Shown: positions 15,469 through 19,683 of the stretch, piece after piece
Numbering within the stretch: position 1 is the first letter of the stretch
Layout: each line of letters begins with the position of its first letter
Assembly (NCBI GenBank): GCA_002376965.1
Contig: DFOV01000036.1
Span: 1-19,683 of the forward strand
Source: Gammaproteobacteria bacterium UBA3532
Lineage (GTDB): Bacteria; Pseudomonadota; Gammaproteobacteria; Enterobacterales; UBA3532
DNA length: 19,683 nucleotides
Direction: 5' to 3'
Notes under the pieces: model-generated
What the model saw: only the letters and a program-made list of their open reading frames with translations
What the model was told of the DNA's origin: nothing
Database searches by the model: none
Translations under genes and position numbers: made by a program

Positions 15469-18400
15469 TTAATTAATGATCAACCCGGTGTCTTTGTCTG
15501 GTATTGGGATTGGTATGTTAAACTCGATGTTGGGGACTTCCCGGTCCATATTCATTGAGTACGTTCCAAAACGATTGATATTGCCCCTGCGAAAAGGTGA
15601 TGTCCCGGCAAGCACTTCGGGGTCAATCGGATAGCCCTCTTCTGCCAACTCCCCAAGCGCCTTTGTCATTGTCACCACGTTGTAAAGAATAATCATGTTG
15701 GCGACAAGATGATTATATTTGATGATTTTTTGCTGTTCGTGCCGAACGTTCTCCGCGATCAAGCCATCATTGCCAAACATCACCCACTGCAAGAAATCGT
15801 TAAATTCCTCACTTTTGCACGTCGCGGCCTGGATCATTTCCCTGATTTCAGCCTCCGCAATGTATTGCAGCAGGAAAACGGTCCGAACGACTCGACCGAG
15901 CTCTCGCAAAGCCAGGTAAAGCTTGTTTTTTCTGGAATAGGTTCCCAATCGTCGCAGAATGGTCGATGCGTTGATTCTTCCGGCTTTCACTGATAACGCA
16001 ATGCGTAGCATATCGGGCAGACACGATTCGATCAGCTCCCACTTTATGGTGTCCTTGAACAAGGTATCGATATGCTTAAAGTGATCCTCTTTGCTGATCC
16101 GGTAGAGCTTCAGATGTTTAATGCCTCTAATCCTGGGCATCAGCTTGATGCCCAGCAGGTAAGCGAGCCCGAACACCGCTTCACTCTGGGATTGGGTATC
16201 TCCATGTATGGTATCGGGCTGAATGTCTGACTGATTTTTCAATAATCCATCGAGGATATACACGGCCTCATAAACACCACAGGGAATGAAGTGGCTGAAT
16301 AACGCAATATAGGTATCAGACAAATGATAGTAGCCGAGGCCACCGGTACCCAAATACCGCAAATGGTGTTCACTCAAAAGATTTTGCTCGTAAAGATCCC
16401 ATTTGGTGCCGTCGGCTGACGCCGTCTTGCCGGTACCCCAAATCTTCGGTAGGGAGAATCGATTGTAGGCATTGATGACCTTGGTAATGGCCTCATCGAT
16501 CTTCTCCTCTGTCGAATGACGCAGGTTCAACCACGCAATCTGGCGACGGTTAATGCCCTCAATGGAACGGGAGGTTTGTGTGGGCCCCAGGTTGCAGCCG
16601 AAACAAAATAAGGTAACGATAAAGCGACGCTGATGATCGGTGAGTTTGGTTTCATGCCCCGATAATGGCTTGAAACCCTTGCTTAATCCCAGCCATTTTT
16701 CCATATCAATTAATACGTCGAGGATGCTGGTTTCCGACAGCCGGTCATCCAATGCACGATTGATTCTTTCCAGTGCGGCGGGAATGGGTTTGCGTTTAAC
16801 GCGCTGAATGACCAACTCACCTTTTTCAATTCTGACCTGATCATTGCCCGGAAATTTTTTATCGGTTTCATTCGATGACTTTCTCAACCAACGTTTAAGT
16901 TCGGCAATAAGCGCTTTGGGGTCGGTAATGATGCCGGCCAGTTCACCGTACTCGGCGATCTGTTCGTGATACTCCTCCCAGCTCACCAACTGGTCTCTAA
17001 AATCGCCATATTTATCACTGCCCATGATCACCACGTCGCCAGACTTCAACTCCTGGGCCAGCGTTGTTAACAAGCAGAGTTCGAAATATTTTCGATGCAC
17101 TTCCGTGTTGTTTCTGTTGCGGGTCGTTTTTCCAGTGACCAGTTTTAACCATTTATCGGGTATCCACGACAGATCAAGCGGCTCGCCCTTGGCATTCACG
17201 GCATCCAGAGTCGGCTTACGACTACGACGATGCCCCATGATTAAGGCCAGAGCATCGAGCGTCGATTGATCCTGAGTCGTCGATTGTAAATCCATGTGGG
17301 CAACGCAATCGAACAACAGAGCCCGCTTGCTCCGGTAGAGTGACAGCATAAAGGGCAGATAATTATTGTTGGCATAGGCCAACTGCTCGTCACAGCGCTT
17401 TTTAAGTTCGTCGGGTTCTCCCTGAAATGCCTGGGCAATCGCGTCGAGGCGCTCTATCTCGGTACCGGGAATCTGATACGCCTGGATAACATCCCGTAAT
17501 GCCGCGATTAGAGCGTCAACCTGCTGAGTTTGTGAGAGCTGATGCTGTTTAAGGGCTTCATTGGCGTGATTGATCAGATTCTGGACGATACGGATAAAAA
17601 TGTCGGCAATGTCATCAGAGGCTTTTCCTGTCTGGGCGCGAATGAAAAGTGCCGCCAAGGCATAGCGCTTATGCTCGGCCAACTCATTCATGTTGGCGAC
17701 GTTGAGGGCTCTAGCTTCAATGACAAAGCGCTTGAGCTTGGGCGCGGGTAGCATCAGGTCTTTCGGCAGACAATCGTCAAAGGTTCTCAACCAGCGGAGG
17801 TGGTCTACAAACTCTTTCACGTTGCTGACCGTCGGCTTTCGTGGCTCCTGCTTGATGAGGTCCCAAAGGCTCTTGGATTGGCTCGTTTTCGTAGTGGGCG
17901 TCAGAACCTCTTGAATACGGGTTTTGGCGCTTTCAGACAGGTCATGGTATACAGCCTCGAACAACTCACGATTGACCTGTGCTCTCGCTGCTTTTGCCTC
18001 ACGCACGAAGGTACCAAATGCTGGCAGTTCGTACCGGGCCTTTGCCATCGACTCCAGGCCCACGTTGATGATATCCGGGATCTCGTCTTTGGTGGTGGCC
18101 GCCTCACGCAAAGCAGACTTGAGAAACTCAAGAGTGGTGTCGCTAACCGGGGTAATACCCAGGAAGTCTCGGATCGACTTGAGATGCCGCTGACGAGTGC
18201 CGGAAGTATCGTAATTTTCCAGAGGAGCGGCCTGACTTTTGAGTTCCAGGCACGTCATCAGATGGTTCAGTATTGCCTCCGGCACTTCAGCAATGGGAAC
18301 AAAATAGCCCAGACGCTGAAAGGTCTTTAGTAACACCATGAATCCCAAGCGAGCGGTAGGCTGGCGAGTCTGGGATCGAACCAGCTCAAGCTCTTCCTGG

Positions 18401-18483
18401 TTCGGCGTATAGACGGTAACCAGATCCTCAGGTGTCGGCTGAGACTTTAACCGCGGATAAGCGGTTTCATGTAAGGCGGTCAT
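15469..18483 (-). CDS. tnpA: Tn3-family transposase TnpA
   Basis: TnpA is the DDE transposase that carries out replicative transposition at the element ends. The 1004-residue length is normal for the family and the frame is intact. Seen: an N-terminal DUF4158-like DNA-binding region, and catalytic residues Asp691 (TASADGTKWD), Asp762 (HGDTQSQSEAVFG) and Glu879 (in YIAEAEIREM, after LGRVVRTVFLLQ). These fall close to D689/D765/E881 of Tn3. The Tn3 features RQIAWLNLRHS and FGCNLGPTQTSRSI are present, and the frame ends ...IPIPDKDTGLIIN. Codon use is more G+C-rich than in the host genes to the left. It is transcribed away from the toxin-antitoxin pair through a shared 96-bp spacer. No resolvase or integrase gene is visible in the window. 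Confidence 0.95.
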   Translation of the reverse strand: MTALHETAYPRLKSQPTPEDLVTVYTPNQEELELVRSQTRQPTARLGFMVLLKTFQRLGYFVPIAEVPEAILNHLMTCLELKSQAAPLENYDTSGTRQRHLKSIRDFLGITPVSDTTLEFLKSALREAATTKDEIPDIINVGLESMAKARYELPAFGTFVREAKAARAQVNRELFEAVYHDLSESAKTRIQEVLTPTTKTSQSKSLWDLIKQEPRKPTVSNVKEFVDHLRWLRTFDDCLPKDLMLPAPKLKRFVIEARALNVANMNELAEHKRYALAALFIRAQTGKASDDIADIFIRIVQNLINHANEALKQHQLSQTQQVDALIAALRDVIQAYQIPGTEIERLDAIAQAFQGEPDELKKRCDEQLAYANNNYLPFMLSLYRSKRALLFDCVAHMDLQSTTQDQSTLDALALIMGHRRSRKPTLDAVNAKGEPLDLSWIPDKWLKLVTGKTTRNRNNTEVHRKYFELCLLTTLAQELKSGDVVIMGSDKYGDFRDQLVSWEEYHEQIAEYGELAGIITDPKALIAELKRWLRKSSNETDKKFPGNDQVRIEKGELVIQRVKRKPIPAALERINRALDDRLSETSILDVLIDMEKWLGLSKGFKPLSGHETKLTDHQRRFIVTLFCFGCNLGPTQTSRSIEGINRRQIAWLNLRHSTEEKIDEAITKVINAYNRFSLPKIWGTGKTASADGTKWDLYEQNLLSEHHLRYLGTGGLGYYHLSDTYIALFSHFIPCGVYEAVYILDGLLKNQSDIQPDTIHGDTQSQSEAVFGLAYLLGIKLMPRIRGIKHLKLYRISKEDHFKHIDTLFKDTIKWELIESCLPDMLRIALSVKAGRINASTILRRLGTYSRKNKLYLALRELGRVVRTVFLLQYIAEAEIREMIQAATCKSEEFNDFLQWVMFGNDGLIAENVRHEQQKIIKYNHLVANMIILYNVVTMTKALGELAEEGYPIDPEVLAGTSPFRRGNINRFGTYSMNMDREVPNIEFNIPIPIPDKDTGLIIN

Positions 18484-18579
18484 GATTATTCTAGATTTTT
18501 ATAACGTCGGTTGCATTCCACAGAATTCGATACTATACACCACTATCACGCATATACGCCATATGGTATCATTAGCCAT
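18484..18579. promoter_or_regulatory. Divergent promoter/operator region between tnpA and the toxin-antitoxin pair
   Basis: A possible plus-strand promoter is TTGCAT (18511-18516), 17 bp, TATACA (18534-18539). Overlapping it are an imperfect inverted repeat, GATACTATA / TATGGTATC (18529-18537 and 18562-18570, one mismatch), and two direct copies of GCCATATG (18558-18565 and 18575-18582), the second spanning the toxin start codon. These are natural candidates for autoregulation by the HTH antitoxin, which could also repress tnpA. Confidence 0.5.
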
Positions 18580-18888
18580 ATGAAAGCAGAATTACTCTTC
18601 AGGGACAAGTACGTCTACCGGGACGGCGCCATCCGCGAAATGGTGATCTGGCGACTACCGGCTCCCGACGCGGAGCGACCACATGGGTTGAAATACCGGC
18701 TCTATTACGGCCAGTCCGGCCACTGCCTGGTCCGCTATGACAATGAGCGCGGCAAAGGGGATCACCGGCATTACGGAGACGCTGGAGGACAAGAGCACGA
18801 AGAGAATTACACCTGGATCTCCGTACAACAACTTATCGCCGACTTTAAAGCCGACATCGAACGACTGCGAGGTGAACAACATGACTAA
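18580..18888 (+). CDS. TumE-type toxin of a transposon toxin-antitoxin pair (DUF6516-like)
   Basis: A 102-residue protein opening MKAELLFRDKYVYRDGAIRE and rich in aromatic and charged residues (WRLPAPDAERPHGLKYRLYY, then DNERGKGDHRHYGDA and EENYTWISVQQLI). This pattern matches my recollection of the TumE/DUF6516 toxin family; its biochemical activity is not known to me. The ATG at 18580 is preferred over an upstream one at 18511, because the family-like N-terminus begins here; no clear Shine-Dalgarno precedes it. The stop codon overlaps the next gene's start by eight bases, so the two are translationally coupled. The place beside tnpA on a Tn3 element fits the known association of toxin-antitoxin pairs with Tn3 transposition modules. 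Confidence 0.75.
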   Translation: MKAELLFRDKYVYRDGAIREMVIWRLPAPDAERPHGLKYRLYYGQSGHCLVRYDNERGKGDHRHYGDAGGQEHEENYTWISVQQLIADFKADIERLRGEQHD

Positions 18889-19243
18889 ACAGCATATCCA
18901 TATTGGCACTGAAAATCCTGACAAAGGGTTTGATCGCTTTGTGGATGCCTGGCAACGGGCAGAACGCGGCGAGAAAATCGATACAGAGGTTCACTTGAAT
19001 TTCGAAGACCTCTCCATGCTTCTGGCGGTGATCACCCCTCGACGTCTGGAGGTGCTGAGGACGCTCCGCCAACAGGGCCCGATGAGTGTACGGGCGCTGG
19101 CAACCACATTGGCGCGTGACTACAAGAATGTTCATGCCGATACCCGCGCCCTGGAGGAAGCGGGTTTGTTGAAGCGGACGGAAACCGGCGCCTTGCAGGC
19201 CCCTTGGGATGTCATCGATGCCCACTTGAACCTGGTGGCATGA
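18881..19243 (+). CDS. TumA-type HTH antitoxin (HVO_A0114-like DNA-binding protein)
   Basis: A 120-residue protein with a winged helix-turn-helix at about 50-110: PRRLEVLRTLRQQGPMSVRA, then LATTLARDYKNVHADTRALE and EAGLLKRTETGAL. The N-terminal 45 residues (GFDRFVDAWQRAERGEKIDT) probably contact the toxin. The ATG at 18881 has a good ribosome-binding site (GAGGTG, 18869-18874, six bases upstream) and overlaps the toxin gene by eight bases. It should neutralise the toxin and bind the divergent promoter upstream. The toxin-first order, the reverse of most type II pairs, is as expected for TumE/TumA. Confidence 0.8.
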   Translation: MTKQHIHIGTENPDKGFDRFVDAWQRAERGEKIDTEVHLNFEDLSMLLAVITPRRLEVLRTLRQQGPMSVRALATTLARDYKNVHADTRALEEAGLLKRTETGALQAPWDVIDAHLNLVA

Positions 19244-19464
19244 TGGTTTGCGTTGTATACAATTGGATACTGTCTAATGCGGCAACCGTTAATGTCGAGA
19301 CCCTCTGCTTCAGCTCCCACCTAAATGCAGGAGAAGCTGCTGTGGTGATTAATGCACGCTGTAGAACGGTCTACTCGGAAAAGACTGGAGAAACTTTTCT
19401 ATAATATGATAGTCTTTAGCAGCTAGTGTTTTGAACCTGACAGCATAAGGGCTCCACATTCCAC
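19244..19464. other. Non-coding spacer between the antitoxin gene and the His-rich gene
   Basis: I see no supported gene in these 221 bp. They contain a consensus -10, TATAAT (19400-19405), lying inside the inverted repeat AAAGACT / AGTCTTT (19380-19386 and 19411-19417), without a convincing -35 at normal spacing. This may be a regulated promoter for the gene starting at 19465. A resolution site could also lie here but I cannot show one. Confidence 0.5.
19380..19417 (+). promoter_or_regulatory. Candidate regulated promoter: TATAAT within an inverted repeat
   Basis: Perfect 7-bp arms AAAGACT and AGTCTTT flank 24 bases that hold TATAAT (19400-19405). A regulator bound to the arms would cover the -10 element. 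The gene served would be the His-rich exported protein. Confidence 0.4.
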
Positions 19465-19683
19465 ATGAACATCCGCCATTACTTAACTTGTCTACTGGCC
19501 TTACTGATTGCCCTGCAATCTGTGGCTGCCATGGCGGACGTTCACCAGCTTCATCAATCCGGGACGGAGCACCTGGAATTCGACCATTCGCATCAATCCA
19601 CTGCCACTGATACCCACAACGACAATCTGCTCGCCAAGCAGACACCCGATCAGCCCGGACAGTCTGTATATGACTGCCACCAT
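19465..19683 (+). CDS. Exported histidine-rich small protein, 5' part; possible metal-resistance accessory
   Basis: The frame from the ATG at 19465 is open for 73 codons to the window edge. Seen: a clear Sec signal peptide (MNIRHYLTCLLALLIALQSV, then AAMA, about residues 1-24), followed by a hydrophilic stretch unusually rich in histidine (HQLHQS, FDHSHQS, DTHND) and ending DCHH at the edge. Such small exported proteins with His and Cys often accompany heavy-metal efflux operons (CzcI or DUF2946 types), which are common cargo of Tn3 elements. That role is inferred from composition and place; the homology is not certain. AAGGG lies 13 bases upstream, a weak ribosome-binding site. Confidence 0.6.
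   Translation, partial: MNIRHYLTCLLALLIALQSVAAMADVHQLHQSGTEHLEFDHSHQSTATDTHNDNLLAKQTPDQPGQSVYDCHH

Noticed and set aside
17800..18330. Plus-strand open frame of 176 codons opposite tnpA
   Set aside because: It is antisense to the intact transposase and has no ribosome-binding site or recognisable domain.
18511..18579. Upstream ATG at 18511 as the toxin start
   Set aside because: This stretch holds the likely promoter and operator repeats, and the family-like N-terminus starts at 18580.
18845..19225. Minus-strand open frame of 126 codons opposite the toxin-antitoxin pair
   Set aside because: The opposite strand encodes recognisable overlapping genes with a good ribosome-binding site; this frame is a shadow.
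19285..19303. GAGACCCTCT as the partner inverted repeat of the transposon
   Set aside because: Only the first 8 bases match the reverse complement of the left end (AGAGGGTC); the rest of the 38 bp does not align.
19204..19404. Plus-strand open frame of 66 codons after the antitoxin gene
   Set aside because: It overlaps the antitoxin 3' end in another frame, has no family resemblance, and covers the probable promoter of the His-rich gene.
1..19683. CRISPR arrays, tRNA or rRNA genes
   Set aside because: I saw no regularly spaced repeats and no cloverleaf or rRNA-like sequence on either strand.

Overview
The window looks like a chromosomal segment of a free-living, probably marine or environmental gammaproteobacterium. 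The evidence is the set of Gram-negative genes it carries: NirB, a lipoprotein MltD with LysM domains, a hybrid histidine kinase with a GGDEF domain, a YuxH-type EAL-HDOD protein, HemN with an Fnr/Anr-type regulator, and an HD-GYP protein. Genus cannot be fixed from the sequence. The right-hand 4.2 kb is a different compartment: a Tn3-family transposon end, visibly richer in G+C than the host genes beside it.

Layout, left to right. (1) 1-1805, minus: the N-terminal 601 codons of the NADH-dependent nitrite reductase large subunit nirB, cut by the window edge. A near-perfect sigma-54 promoter and an NtrC-like dyad upstream suggest induction by nitrogen limitation, so an assimilatory role. (2) 2118-10442, minus: five co-directional genes, transcribed in the order HSDL2-like short-chain dehydrogenase, degenerate EAL-HDOD protein, periplasmic solute-binding protein, very large hybrid histidine kinase/diguanylate cyclase, and murein transglycosylase mltD. 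The solute-binding protein and the kinase are 8 nt apart, with no ABC permease or ATPase beside them. This suggests that the binding protein feeds a signalling receptor rather than a transporter. (3) 10736-15350, plus: a PhzF-family protein that lacks the usual catalytic glutamate; hemN and an fnr/anr-type regulator as a two-gene operon behind a textbook class II FNR promoter; then an HD-GYP phosphodiesterase with its own sigma-70-like promoter. (4) 15431-19683: a Tn3-family element with a candidate terminal inverted repeat, an intact transposase on the minus strand, a divergently transcribed TumE/TumA-type toxin-antitoxin pair, and the start of an exported histidine-rich protein that may belong to a metal-resistance cargo.

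How the parts fit. Two themes recur. One is anaerobic and nitrogen physiology (NirB, HemN, Fnr). The other is cyclic-di-GMP signalling: a GGDEF domain with an intact active site and I-site, an HD-GYP domain with intact motifs, and an inactive EAL-HDOD protein, all within about 11 kb. The most promising little-described unit is the operon linking the solute-binding protein to the hybrid kinase/diguanylate cyclase. The transposon is inserted just downstream of the HD-GYP gene and disrupts no gene visible here.
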